DNA of 61,315 nt, from assembly GCA_043721235.1 (NCBI GenBank), contig JAYSRE010000212.1, positions 1 through 61,315 on the forward strand, written 5' to 3'. Shown here one piece after another: positions 51,316 to 59,092 of this stretch (its first letter is position 1; the number at the start of each line of letters is the position of its first letter). The notes below the pieces were generated by a model. It saw only the letters and a program-made list of their open reading frames with translations. It did no database searches and was not told the DNA's origin. Origin of the DNA: JAAFIP01 sp043721235. Lineage in GTDB: Bacteria > Pseudomonadota > Gammaproteobacteria > Burkholderiales > Burkholderiaceae_C. Made by a program: the position numbers and the translations under genes.

Positions 51316-52770
51316 TTATAGGGCAGCATTCGCATTTTCGTTCTCAAGAGTTTGGTAAGTTGCGCGTCGTGCAAGTGCGTGGCTGGCACCGGCTGTGGCG
51401 AGTGCGACAAAAATCAGGATAGCTGCAATTGCAAACGTTATCCGCATGCCGGCCACAACCGATACCGGGCTAGCATTCAGAATATTGCTTGTGTCTGCGC
51501 CGAAGGCAAACACCGCGCCCATGACCGATGCACCCGTGATGAGACCGAGGTTGCGCGACAAGTTGAGCAACCCAGATATGACGCCCCGATTAGCTGCCGT
51601 GCTACCAGTCATAACGGCAGTGTTGTTTGCCGCCTGAAACAGCGCATACCCAGCGGTCACGACCACCAGTGGAGTGATGTACCCCAGTATGCCCAACGCC
51701 GTAGGAAGCAATGGCAAAGTCGCTGCGCCGATCAGCATTCCAAAAAGCCCGGCGATGCTCACGCGGAATGCACCATACCGATCCACCAAACGACCAGCAG
51801 GTGCTCCCGCCAATGCGGCGACAACTGGCCCAACCGACATGACAAGTCCGACGCGGGCAGAGTCCAGCGCGAGCGCGCCCACCAGATAGAAAGGCCCAAC
51901 AACCAAGGTCGCCATGACTACTGTTGTGACAAGGATGCTCATGGCAAAGCCAGCAGTTAATGTTGGGTTTCGGAACATGGTCAATTGAATCAGGGGTGAC
52001 GCAGCTCTTGACTCGACGAACAGAAAAAGGCCAGCGCCTACGATGCAGGCCAACAATAAAATCAGATTGATCGAACTGAAGCTACCGCGGCCCACCGTCA
52101 TGGCTAGCGTGTAAGCGGCCAGACACAGAATTAACATGACTGTGCCCATCGCATCGAAACGAATCAGTCTTGACTTGAGCTCGCTGCGGTCATGTGGCAA
52201 ATAGTTGTATGCAAGTAAAAACGTCAGGATTCCAAGCGGTAGATTGATGAGGAAAATCGCTGGCCATCCAAATCCGGCAATCAGCACGCCACCAAGCGTT
52301 GGCCCAAGAGCCGTACCCACAGCAGACATCGTCCCTAGCAGCCCCATGGCACTGCCGGTCTTCGCCTTCGGAACGGCTGCACCGACCATCGCCATAGTAA
52401 TAACCATCATGATGGCAGCGCCCATGCCTTGGAGCGCGCGGGCAGCAATCAGCAGCCATAGCGTTGGAGCAAGACCACAAAGGACGGACGCGAGCGTAAA
52501 AATAGCTATTCCAGTCAGCATCAACCGGCGGCGGCCAATGACGTCGCCCAGCCGGCCAACACTGACGATGAGTGTTGTGATGGCGAGCAAATAGGCAAGT
52601 ACTACCCACTGGACTTCCTGGAAACTTGCGCTGAATGCCTGAGCAAGCGTCGGCAAGCTGACGTTTGCGATGCTGGTACCCAGCGATGACAGCAGCATAG
52701 ACAGCGAAAGACTCGCGAGCGCCCAAGGCACTGTCGGCTGCAGCCCTGCAAATTTAGACTCTTTGTTCAT
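51316..52770 (-). CDS. MFS transporter, DHA2 (14-helix drug/H+ antiporter) family
   Basis: Inner-membrane efflux pump of 484 residues with about 14 helices. Family marks: LSMLLSSLGTSIANVSLPTL (helix 1), VGRLGDVIGRRRLML (motif A), ARALQGMGAAI and GPTLGGVLIAGFGW (motif C). The ATG at 52770 overlaps the stop of the small membrane-protein gene (ATGA), and a longer opening to 53055 reads through that gene. The divergent LysR gene is the likely regulator. The substrate is probably a toxic compound, not identifiable from sequence. Confidence 0.92.
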   Translation of the reverse strand: MNKESKFAGLQPTVPWALASLSLSMLLSSLGTSIANVSLPTLAQAFSASFQEVQWVVLAYLLAITTLIVSVGRLGDVIGRRRLMLTGIAIFTLASVLCGLAPTLWLLIAARALQGMGAAIMMVITMAMVGAAVPKAKTGSAMGLLGTMSAVGTALGPTLGGVLIAGFGWPAIFLINLPLGILTFLLAYNYLPHDRSELKSRLIRFDAMGTVMLILCLAAYTLAMTVGRGSFSSINLILLLACIVGAGLFLFVESRAASPLIQLTMFRNPTLTAGFAMSILVTTVVMATLVVGPFYLVGALALDSARVGLVMSVGPVVAALAGAPAGRLVDRYGAFRVSIAGLFGMLIGAATLPLLPTALGILGYITPLVVVTAGYALFQAANNTAVMTGSTAANRGVISGLLNLSRNLGLITGASVMGAVFAFGADTSNILNASPVSVVAGMRITFAIAAILIFVALATAGASHALARRATYQTLENENANAAL

Positions 52771-53015
52771 TGCACTTCCCCAATCGCAGGATTGATGAAG
52801 CGCTGGAATTGTTTCTGCACGACGGGTATGACACCCCAAATCATAATGACGACCATCGACGGTGCAATGATCAAGGTTCTCTCCCAAATAGCCCATCCAA
52901 CGGTGAGTGGAAAGATCAGGTTGAGTATGGCGGTGATGACCGGATAGACGCCAATGAGAACGAGAATCGCGAAACGGGGTCTGGAAAAACGAGTAGAAGC
53001 GTTGGTAGTGCGCAT
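52767..53015 (-). CDS. Small two-helix membrane protein upstream of MFS gene
   Basis: An 82-residue protein with two hydrophobic helices (AILVLIGVYPVITAILNLIF and TLIIAPSMVVIMIWGVI) and Arg-rich ends. The stop overlaps the MFS start by four bases, so it is translationally coupled and probably works with, or controls, the pump. I recognise no named domain. Confidence 0.75.
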   Translation of the reverse strand: MRTTNASTRFSRPRFAILVLIGVYPVITAILNLIFPLTVGWAIWERTLIIAPSMVVIMIWGVIPVVQKQFQRFINPAIGEVQ

Positions 53016-53143
53016 GATGGTAAAAATCCTTTAAACAATTGACGGCTTCTGACATAGAGCCGATGGCAAGCTTATTTTTTTTAGACGATGGGCGGAAGCC
53101 GCACAGCTTGCAATTAATATGTGCGTTAGACGCTATATCATGG

Positions 53144-53162
53144 TCAAATACTCTATGGTTGA
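53144..53162. promoter_or_regulatory. LysR-box-like motif (T-N11-A)
   Basis: TCAA-N11-TTGA lies in the divergent spacer between the LysR gene and the small membrane-protein/MFS operon, only three bases before the LysR ATG. The form fits LysR-type operators; its position would block the LysR ribosome site region and suggests autoregulation. Confidence 0.35.
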
Positions 53163-53165
53163 CAC

Positions 53166-54062
53166 ATGACTTCGCCCGATCTAAACCTGCTAATCACCTT
53201 GGACGTGTTGCTTACGGAGGGCAACGTTACGCGTGCAGCAATCCGGTTGCGCCATAGCCCGTCAGCGATGAGTCGTTCGCTGGCTAGACTGCGAGAAACA
53301 ATGGGTGATCCGCTATTAGTACGCGCTGGACGCGGCCTTGTGCCTACTCCCCGAGCGCTTGAACTGCGCGAAAAGGTCAACCAACTCGTGGTGGATTCGC
53401 AAGCCGTCCTGCGGCCTGAAAGCACGCTTGACCTAAAACAGTTGCACCGAACATTCACGCTGCGAACCAGCGAAGGATTTGCCGAAAATTTTGGATCGGC
53501 ACTCGTGGAGCGTGTCAGTGCGCTTGCGCCCGGCGTGCGCCTCAGCTTCGTGCAAAAGCTAGACAAAGACAGCACACAGCTTCGGGATGGAACCGTTGAT
53601 CTGGAAACGGGGGTTGTTGCGGCAATGATGGGGCCAGAAGTTCGCGCGCAGGCATTGTTCCGCGATCGGTTTGTAGGCGTGGTGCGATTGAACCATCCCC
53701 TAAGCAAAGGGAAAATCACGCCTGATCGATATGCCAACGGCCGACACATCGGTATCTCGCGCCGGGGGCTCGAAATGCGGCCCATTGATGAGGCTTTAGA
53801 ACTTCTTGGTTTGGAACGGGAGATCGCAGTTGTTGTGGCTGGATTTTCAACAGCAGTGGCAATGTCTAGGGCGTCCGATCTCATCTCAAGCGTGCCCGAG
53901 CGGCACACCGGAAACCTTCGCGCAGGAATGCATACCTTCAGCCTTCCATTCACAACGCCAGAGTTCACGGTGTCCTTGCTTTGGCATCCGAGGATGCAGG
54001 CTGACGCGGCACACCGATGGCTACGTGGCCTGGTTGTGGAAACCTGCGCTGCGATCAAGTGA
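53166..54062 (+). CDS. LysR family transcriptional regulator
   Basis: A 298-residue regulator with N-terminal winged helix (about 3-60, PDLNLLITLDVLLTEGNVTR, AAIRLRHSPSAMSRSL) and a substrate-binding domain (about 90-295). It is divergent from the small membrane-protein/MFS pair, the classic layout for local control. The RAGRGLVPTPRAL segment ends the helix-turn-helix region. The hydrolase gene to the right converges on it. Confidence 0.93.
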   Translation: MTSPDLNLLITLDVLLTEGNVTRAAIRLRHSPSAMSRSLARLRETMGDPLLVRAGRGLVPTPRALELREKVNQLVVDSQAVLRPESTLDLKQLHRTFTLRTSEGFAENFGSALVERVSALAPGVRLSFVQKLDKDSTQLRDGTVDLETGVVAAMMGPEVRAQALFRDRFVGVVRLNHPLSKGKITPDRYANGRHIGISRRGLEMRPIDEALELLGLEREIAVVVAGFSTAVAMSRASDLISSVPERHTGNLRAGMHTFSLPFTTPEFTVSLLWHPRMQADAAHRWLRGLVVETCAAIK

Positions 54063-54092
54063 CTGGTAATTCCTACCCCGTTGTGGCCAATG

Positions 54093-55166
54093 TCATCGTA
54101 AATTCTTGTCGAAAAATGCGACCGACTCTTGCGCAAGGCGATCTAAGAACGCAGCTCTGTCAAAGCCTTGCGGGTCGCGGGCTACGCTACCGTCTGGGGA
54201 GGGCAGGTCCATCGTTGGTGTGTTCATAAACGCGTAGTGCCCTGCATTGGGAACGATTTGTAGCGTGGTGTTGGTGCCGGGCATGTTTTGCATCACCCAA
54301 TGGGCGTGGAAGCGCGGCACAAGGAAGGTATCTTTTTCGCCCGCGTAAATGGCCACCGGTACGTTGATCGATGCAAGCGAGGACGCGCTGAACACCACGC
54401 CCAGTGGTGCTAATGCCATCACGGCGCGCACACGGGTATCGGCCTGCACCGGCTCTTCACGACCATCTTCGTGCCCTTCAGCGGCAGCACCGGTCTGGGC
54501 AGAGGCATCGCCAACGGCACTGGACAACTTGCACAGGATGGGATCCAGCCGCGCTTCGGCCTGGCAATGCGTGCGCAAGCGTGAGAGCACCGGCTTGCCG
54601 CCTGCCAGCGCCAATACCGTGTAGCCGCCCGCCGAGTGACCCAGCGCACCGACCAGCGGCTGCCCGTCAGCAGCATTGGCAATACGTGCGCGCCACTGCG
54701 GGTCAGCTAGCAAAGTGTCGACCACGCGCGAGGCCTGGCGCGGCCGCTCGGCAAAGTAACGCCCTGGCGTGGCACGCATCGACTGATCCTGCCAGGTATC
54801 GCCCACGTGTTCGACACTGGCAACCAAGTAGCCGTTGCGTGCCAGCGCTTGCGCCAGCGTAGCAAAACCAGTCTCGGTGGAGGCCGTGCCATGACTGATC
54901 ACAATCAGGCCCTTGACTGTGGGTGCCGGTGCGCCGTTGATGGCCACGGTCTGCGGGAACGGCCCCATTGGAATCACCCGGGCCGCATCAGTCGTCGGGT
55001 AATACAGCGCGAAGGTGGCCGACTTGCCGCCCAAGCTGCTCGCAGCCACCGCCATTTGGCGAAAACCGGCCTCGGCGGCATTAGCAGTAGGCTGCAGCAA
55101 GGCGACACAGGCCGTTAACATGACAAGGTGGGGAGTACGAGGGCCAGAGATTAAACGGGTAAACAT
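54093..55166 (-). CDS. Exported alpha/beta hydrolase (dienelactone-hydrolase/PAF-acetylhydrolase-like)
   Basis: Secreted esterase-like protein of 357 residues. The ATG at 55166 has AAAGGTG about 8 bases upstream and starts a signal peptide (about 1-30, ending TANAAEA). The oxyanion region is GLIVISHGTAS, the nucleophile Ser is in GALGHSAGGY, the likely Asp is in AIYAGEKDTF and the His in PNAGHYAFM. A longer opening to 55280 adds a leader without support. It lies in the same putative cassette as the MFS/LysR genes. Confidence 0.88.
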   Translation of the reverse strand: MFTRLISGPRTPHLVMLTACVALLQPTANAAEAGFRQMAVAASSLGGKSATFALYYPTTDAARVIPMGPFPQTVAINGAPAPTVKGLIVISHGTASTETGFATLAQALARNGYLVASVEHVGDTWQDQSMRATPGRYFAERPRQASRVVDTLLADPQWRARIANAADGQPLVGALGHSAGGYTVLALAGGKPVLSRLRTHCQAEARLDPILCKLSSAVGDASAQTGAAAEGHEDGREEPVQADTRVRAVMALAPLGVVFSASSLASINVPVAIYAGEKDTFLVPRFHAHWVMQNMPGTNTTLQIVPNAGHYAFMNTPTMDLPSPDGSVARDPQGFDRAAFLDRLAQESVAFFDKNLR

Positions 55167-55494
55167 GGCTGGGCACCTTTCGGGTTGTGCTGCGGGGATA
55201 AGCAAGCAAAGTATGCGCGCGCGATTACGCAGTGTCCAGAACCATGCGATGGAATGCGGATCAGGTGTCACCAGGTGCAATAAACGCGTGCAAATAGGCA
55301 GAAGATTGCCACCACATGCACGCGAATGCCATTTAATTGCAAAGATAAGCTGAATTTGCTAACTCAAGCTTAGGTACGCGCGGAATGGGTCAAGTTAACA
55401 CCGACCGTTACGAGCTGTTTTGCTCGGCAGTTGAAGGCACTCCTACAACCCTAATGAATGTCTACAGCCTAGCCTTTGAAATCATGTAGCTGAA
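55167..55494. other. Intergenic stretch left of the second att repeat
   Basis: No gene recognised. It holds the promoter side of the hydrolase gene and ends at the guaA-end repeat at 55495. Confidence 0.45.
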
Positions 55495-55512
55495 TCACTC
55501 CCACTCGATTGT
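55495..55512. repeat. guaA-end att-like repeat, copy A
   Basis: TCACTCCCACTCGATTGT differs by one base from the guaA 3' end at 59075-59092. On the minus strand it still encodes T-I-E-W-E-stop. This is what a site-specific integrase leaves when it uses the gene end as attB. Confidence 0.8.
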
Positions 55513-55625
55513 CAACCAGCGAGAAAAGTTGGACTTCTTAGCATCGCGCGGTACCGAGTCGGATGAACATCGCCCATCGTCCAAAGTCGTCCGTGCAGTC
55601 AGATTTACCGTCAAAACAACACATG
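55513..55625. repeat. Element arm next to att copy A (homologous to 57527-57640)
   Basis: After the att repeat the two copies share CAAC, GAAAA, GCATC, AGTCGGA, CGTCCAA and GTCGTCC blocks and finally TTTACCGTC in the same order and spacing (for example ...AAGTCGTCCGTGCAGTCA here against ...AGGTCGTCCATACCGTCA there). They look like the same end of two related elements. Confidence 0.7.
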
Positions 55626-55629
55626 ATCT

Positions 55630-56004
55630 TCACTGCAACAGAACGTGCTTTGCTCTTGGCGATTTTATCTTCGATTTTTCAGAATCTTGCTGCGCAGCAA
55701 AAAGTGCCACCCGCCCCCAACGTTCCATCGCCACCCTACTATCAAAAACTCCCGTAGGCGCTTGGTAGTATTGAAGCGTTGCGATGCCGCCTTCTTTTGG
55801 ATACGAAAAAACGGGACGATTAAGGGCGATGAACTGGGAGGCTGTAGCAGCATTGGCTTTGAAGTAAAGTTTGCCATTATGAACGGCTGCAATAAACAAG
55901 TCATTGCAATAGATGTACTGTCCGCCAAACATCTTTCTGGTTCGAAGCGCACCCAGCCCACTTAGCAGTTGCAAAACCTGATCAAGTAAATTTTCGACAG
56001 ACAT
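55630..56004 (-). CDS. TfoX/Sxy N-terminal domain protein
   Basis: A 124-residue protein matching the TfoX N-terminal fold: MSVENLLDQVLQLLSGLGAL followed by RTRKMFGGQYIYCNDLFIA and the LYFKANAAT and FSYPKEGG segments. Members include competence regulators, but single-domain forms are mostly uncharacterised and common on mobile DNA. It lies just right of att copy A, in an AT-richer zone. Confidence 0.87.
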   Translation of the reverse strand: MSVENLLDQVLQLLSGLGALRTRKMFGGQYIYCNDLFIAAVHNGKLYFKANAATASQFIALNRPVFSYPKEGGIATLQYYQAPTGVFDSRVAMERWGRVALFAAQQDSEKSKIKSPRAKHVLLQ

Positions 56005-56169
56005 AAAAAATCAAAGATGCTAATCCTACAGATTATTAAAGCATAGCTCATGCAAATCAAGCCTTGCTTGACTTACTCGTAACCGAGAAGCGGGTGATGC
56101 GCACAGAATATCAAATATTGCCGCTTGCAAATAGCTACGATGATTTCTCTATAACTTAAGGAATTACCA

Positions 56170-56532
56170 ATGAGCATGAACAAGCAAGCCACCTGGGAAA
56201 AATATGTATCCGCGTGGAAGGCCGTCAAAGCAGAAGAAAAAACAGCCGCACTTAAGCAATCTGTGAACTTATCATGCGTGTACAAAGACCCTACGGCAAT
56301 TGCAAGAGGCCACGATGAGCTGGTCGCTTACATGCTCGGGTTTCACCAACAGGTGCCAGGTGGTCACTTCGTAACCATCTATTTTCTGGCCCACCACGAT
56401 GTGAGTATTGCGAAATGGAATATGGTAAGCGGCGGTGGCGCAGTCATCGGCGACGGCATAAGTTATGGGCAATACAATGAACAAGGCGAGCTTGTAGCTA
56501 TGTCAGGTTTCTTTGAAACACCACCTCAGTAG
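56170..56532 (+). CDS. NTF2-like/SnoaL-like protein
   Basis: A 120-residue small alpha+beta barrel of the NTF2-like superfamily (VNLSCVYKDPTAIARGHDEL, then FHQQVPGGHF). AAGGA stands 8 bases before the ATG. Members bind small ligands or act as isomerases. It precedes the AraC/GyrI regulator by 13 bases on the same strand, so they are probably cotranscribed. Confidence 0.82.
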   Translation: MSMNKQATWEKYVSAWKAVKAEEKTAALKQSVNLSCVYKDPTAIARGHDELVAYMLGFHQQVPGGHFVTIYFLAHHDVSIAKWNMVSGGGAVIGDGISYGQYNEQGELVAMSGFFETPPQ

Positions 56533-56545
56533 ACTTGGGAAAACA

Positions 56546-57430
56546 ATGGCGAGTAAGGATCTTCTTACGCAGGTGCAGCGCGGCATCGACTACATCGAGA
56601 AAAATCTAGATTTCGATATTCGATCTGCAGATGTTGCATGCCATGCAGGTATGAGCCAATGGCATTTTCAGCGGATTTTTAAGGCTCTAACTAACGAAAC
56701 ACTGATGACCTATATTCGCTCGCGCAGATTTTCACAATCACTAGAAAAATTAGCCCATACGCAAGAACGCGTATTGGATATCGCAATCGCTGCTGGTTTC
56801 GATACACAAGAGAGTTTTACTCGAGCCTTCAAAAAAGCATTTAGCGTCACACCAGCCCACTATCGCAAGCGTGCTGGAGCCTTTGTCTTTATGCGTAAAG
56901 TCCGTTTCGATAGTGATTATTTAGAGCATATTCACGCCAATCTAACCCTCGAACCCGAAATAATCGAACAGCCGCAATTGAACTTGGTTGGAATGTGTAC
57001 TCGTTTTTTTGGAATCGATTCTGAAAAGAACAATATGGCCGACAAGTTGCCGCAATTGTGGAATGCATTTTTGCCGCGCCTCGGCGATGTACCCTACCGC
57101 ATTGAAGGTGGATGCTACGGAGTGATAAAGCAAACAACAGAAAATACAGACGAGCTAGAGTATTGGGCAGCAGCGCCTGTTGAGCAGATTGACGTATTGC
57201 CAAAAGGTCTTTTGAGTATGCAAGTCCCAGCAACTCGGTATGCTCGATTCACCCACAAAGGTTTTATCTCCAGCCTTAATATGACCGTCAATTACATCTA
57301 CTCTAGTTGGCTTCTGCAATCCGGCTTACGGCACACTTATGACTGCGACCTCGAATTCTATGGTCCGGAATACGAAGCCAACTCAGATAGATCTGTAATG
57401 CACTATTCGATTCCAGTTGCGTTTGAATAG
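56546..57430 (+). CDS. AraC family regulator with GyrI-like effector domain
   Basis: A 294-residue regulator like Rob. N-terminal AraC helix-turn-helix pair (about 8-105: IRSADVACHAGMSQWHFQRI and AAGFDTQESFTRAFKKAFSV) is joined to a C-terminal GyrI-like small-molecule-binding domain (about 130-292, ending DLEFYGPEYEAN). The ATG at 56546 follows GGGAA; an earlier opening overlaps the NTF2-like gene. Such proteins respond to drugs or redox compounds. No matching efflux gene lies in the same cassette. Confidence 0.9.
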   Translation: MASKDLLTQVQRGIDYIEKNLDFDIRSADVACHAGMSQWHFQRIFKALTNETLMTYIRSRRFSQSLEKLAHTQERVLDIAIAAGFDTQESFTRAFKKAFSVTPAHYRKRAGAFVFMRKVRFDSDYLEHIHANLTLEPEIIEQPQLNLVGMCTRFFGIDSEKNNMADKLPQLWNAFLPRLGDVPYRIEGGCYGVIKQTTENTDELEYWAAAPVEQIDVLPKGLLSMQVPATRYARFTHKGFISSLNMTVNYIYSSWLLQSGLRHTYDCDLEFYGPEYEANSDRSVMHYSIPVAFE

Positions 57431-57508
57431 ACGTTATTCGAGGGGTTTAAGCTGCTAATTGCATATTTAGCGGGCTCATAAAAAGCTCCAACTAACCTTA
57501 AATTTCTA

Positions 57509-57526
57509 TCATTCCCACTCAATTGT
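57509..57526. repeat. guaA-end att-like repeat, copy B
   Basis: TCATTCCCACTCAATTGT, one base from the guaA 3' end. It also still encodes T-I-E-W-E-stop on the minus strand (GAA for GAG). It bounds the TfoX/NTF2/AraC cassette on the right and the HigBA cassette on the left. Confidence 0.82.
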
Positions 57527-57640
57527 CAACCCGTGCGAAAACCTAAACGTCGTTGCATCACTCTGCATTAAGTCGGACGATTGCTGCATACCGTCCAAGG
57601 TCGTCCATACCGTCAGCTTTACCGTCAGCGCCAACGTGCT
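57527..57640. repeat. Element arm next to att copy B (homologous to 55513-55625)
   Basis: Same order of shared blocks as the arm after copy A, ending CAGCTTTACCGTC. Short ACCGTC units recur here and near 58900, possibly recombinase-arm sites. Confidence 0.68.
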
Positions 57641-57657
57641 TGCCGCACACACGCGCA

Positions 57658-57855
57658 TCAAGTGGATTTCGCAGACACCGTCTGCGAAATCTGACTCATA
57701 AGGCCGGATTTCCGATGTGCTTGCCGGGCAAGCAGTTGTTCGGGGGTGGTGACACGTCCAAGCTGCGCCTTCGCTTCGGCAAGCGCCTGACGCAGATCAG
57801 GCAGCGACGCACTCGCGTCAGCTTCGATGGCCGCCGCTACTTTTTCAATGTCCAT
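57658..57855 (-). pseudogene. Truncated HTH antitoxin-like gene
   Basis: The frame encodes 65 residues. The start (MDIEKVAAAIEADASASLPD then LRQALAEAKAQLGRVTTPEQ) matches the N-terminus of XRE-type antitoxins, where a helix-turn-helix and a DWEQG segment should follow. Instead the frame enters a hairpin (57665-57691) at ISQTVSAKS and stops. It lies 30 bases downstream of the HigA-like antitoxin gene. Reading it as a truncated relic is inference. Confidence 0.55.
57665..57691. repeat. Palindrome 1 of a related pair around HigBA
   Basis: Perfect 11-base arms GATTTCGCAGA and TCTGCGAAATC around CACCG. Compared with palindrome 2 (58799-58849) the aligned 27-base core differs by three paired changes that keep pairing, plus one loop change. 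Confidence 0.85.
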
Positions 57856-57885
57856 TTCTTTAAGCTCGTGTCGCGGCGAAAGGCC

Positions 57886-58197
57886 TCACGCCAACTCTGC
57901 AAAGTTGTTGATCTTCACCACGCCGTCAGGAAACTTCGCAATCACCTCTAGCTCGCCACCCATCGCTTCGATGTGACTGCGAAGCGTGGAGATGTACATG
58001 TCGGTGCGGCGCTCCATTTTTGCCACCGACGGCTGTTGCACATGAAGCGTCTCGGCGAGTACTTTTTGAGAAAGCCCACGCGCGCGGCGCAGTTCATGCA
58101 GCGGCATCTCAGCCAGCAAGGTTTGTGTTTGCTGCTTGGCCTGTTTGCGCGACGCAGGTGTCATTGCGATTCGCAGTTCAGAAAACTTCTTTGCCAT
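57886..58197 (-). CDS. HigA-like XRE family antitoxin
   Basis: A 103-residue DNA-binding antitoxin with an XRE helix-turn-helix (about 40-90: RRARGLSQKVLAETLHVQQ then PSVAKMERRTDMYISTLR) and a C-terminal GGELEVIAKFPDG segment typical of the family. The ATG overlaps the toxin stop by one base (TGATG), so the pair is coupled in toxin-first order, as in higBA. Toxin binding and operon repression are inferred from family. Confidence 0.9.
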   Translation of the reverse strand: MAKKFSELRIAMTPASRKQAKQQTQTLLAEMPLHELRRARGLSQKVLAETLHVQQPSVAKMERRTDMYISTLRSHIEAMGGELEVIAKFPDGVVKINNFAELA

Positions 58198-58556
58198 CAC
58201 TTTTGTCCTTCACAATTCAATTGAACAAGATGCTCGTCATACAGTCGGTCAGCAATCGGGACATTCACGTCGTACCAGCGATCATCGCCTGTCTTGTCCC
58301 CACCGATCAGCAAAATGGCCATACGGCGAGGGTCTAAGGCGTAGAGCGTCCGCAACGGTCTTCCGCCGTGCTGCGTGCGCAGTTCGCGCATGTGTCCGTG
58401 GCGTGAACCGTTGATGCTGCTGCTGTGCGGATGCCCAAGGTTCGGGCCACGCGCTTCGAGCAAGCCAACCGAGGCGGCGACGGACGCTTGCTCCGCTTCG
58501 GTGAGCGATGCCCACCATTCGCCGAATTCGTCTGTGTACTCAACTTCCCAAGTCAT
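58197..58556 (-). CDS. RelE/HigB-like (Gp49-type) toxin
   Basis: A 119-residue RelE/ParE-superfamily protein, likely a ribosome-dependent mRNA endonuclease. Typical segments: EVEYTDEFGEWWASLTEAEQ at the start, then HMRELRTQHGGRPLRTLYA and PRRMAILLIGGDKTGDDRWY, with the basic residues expected for RNA cleavage. It is the first gene of the pair, with the antitoxin next. An imperfect palindrome centred on GAATATTC (58577-58584) lies 20 bases upstream and may be the operator. Confidence 0.9.
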   Translation of the reverse strand: MTWEVEYTDEFGEWWASLTEAEQASVAASVGLLEARGPNLGHPHSSSINGSRHGHMRELRTQHGGRPLRTLYALDPRRMAILLIGGDKTGDDRWYDVNVPIADRLYDEHLVQLNCEGQK

Positions 58557-58576
58557 AATGAAATATAGCTCACAGA

Positions 58577-58584
58577 GAATATTC
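58577..58584. promoter_or_regulatory. Possible HigA operator
   Basis: GAATATTC, flanked by CAGA on the left and TG on the right, is a near-palindrome upstream of the toxin gene; autoregulation by the antitoxin is usual for the family. Confidence 0.3.
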
Positions 58585-58600
58585 TGTCAAGTGCATGTAG

Positions 58601-58882
58601 TCATGCCGCACTTTCGCGCTCGGGCGGCGGCTTGAATTCTCCAAACAGCGTCTGGAGTTTTGAGCAAGCGAAGAGGATGTACAACGCGCAGTTTTGCTGG
58701 TAGCGGAGTCCTTGCTCGACACTGCCATCCAAATTCGCCAGACAGTGTCTAGCCATTTCTGACGGTGGGACACAAGCCAATTCGTCAGGAATCGGGCTTG
58801 GCTCTGGCTGAATTTCCGAGATACCGTCTCGGAAATTCAGCCAGAGCCAGAACACACAAATTTGTGCTTCGGCGAGCCTCAT
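58601..58882 (-). CDS. Unrecognised ORF reading through palindrome 2
   Basis: A 93-codon frame. Its early part is encoded by the long palindrome (LWLNFRDGISEIQ) and its remainder (MARHCLANLDGSVEQGLRYQ, then QNCALYILFACSKLQTLFGE) resembles no family I know. It may be the 3' remnant of a gene cut by the palindrome, or chance. No good Shine-Dalgarno sequence is seen. Confidence 0.22.
   Translation of the reverse strand: MRLAEAQICVFWLWLNFRDGISEIQPEPSPIPDELACVPPSEMARHCLANLDGSVEQGLRYQQNCALYILFACSKLQTLFGEFKPPPERESAA
58799..58849. repeat. Palindrome 2 of a related pair around HigBA
   Basis: Perfect 23-base arms (58799-58821 and 58827-58849) around TACCG; the arms start TGGCTCTGGCTGAATTTCC and end GAGA. 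The core aligns with palindrome 1, with covarying stem pairs. It lies upstream of the toxin gene, so the pair brackets HigBA. Confidence 0.9.
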
Positions 58883-58884
58883 TA

Positions 58885-59074
58885 TTTAACGTCACCAATA
58901 CCGTCAAAACTCGGCGCTGGGAACCCAATCACCTACCCATCGAATCAACCTGAGTTGCGAGAAACGCGTTGCAAATCAACCACTTAGCGACGCTGGACGA
59001 TTGGTTAATGTTGCAAATCGCGTCATTTTCACTGCACCGTAAGTCGTTAATTTACATAGGCTTTTTCAAACCCG
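58885..59074. other. Spacer between palindrome 2 and the guaA end
   Basis: No gene. It holds ACCGTC-type units near 58900 and AT-rich sequence, with two GTTGCAAATC direct repeats (near 58968 and 59013). Confidence 0.4.
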
Positions 59075-59092
59075 TCACTCCCACTCAATTGT
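59075..59092. repeat. guaA 3' end, putative attB
   Basis: TCACTCCCACTCAATTGT, the last codons of guaA with its stop, is repeated with one change each at 57509 and 55495. The guaA 3' end is an established insertion site for integrative elements in several proteobacteria. Confidence 0.8.

Noticed and set aside
51141..51410. 89-codon minus-strand frame overlapping the MFS gene end
   Set aside because: Its first part is an out-of-frame shadow of the MFS gene and the rest lacks domain features.
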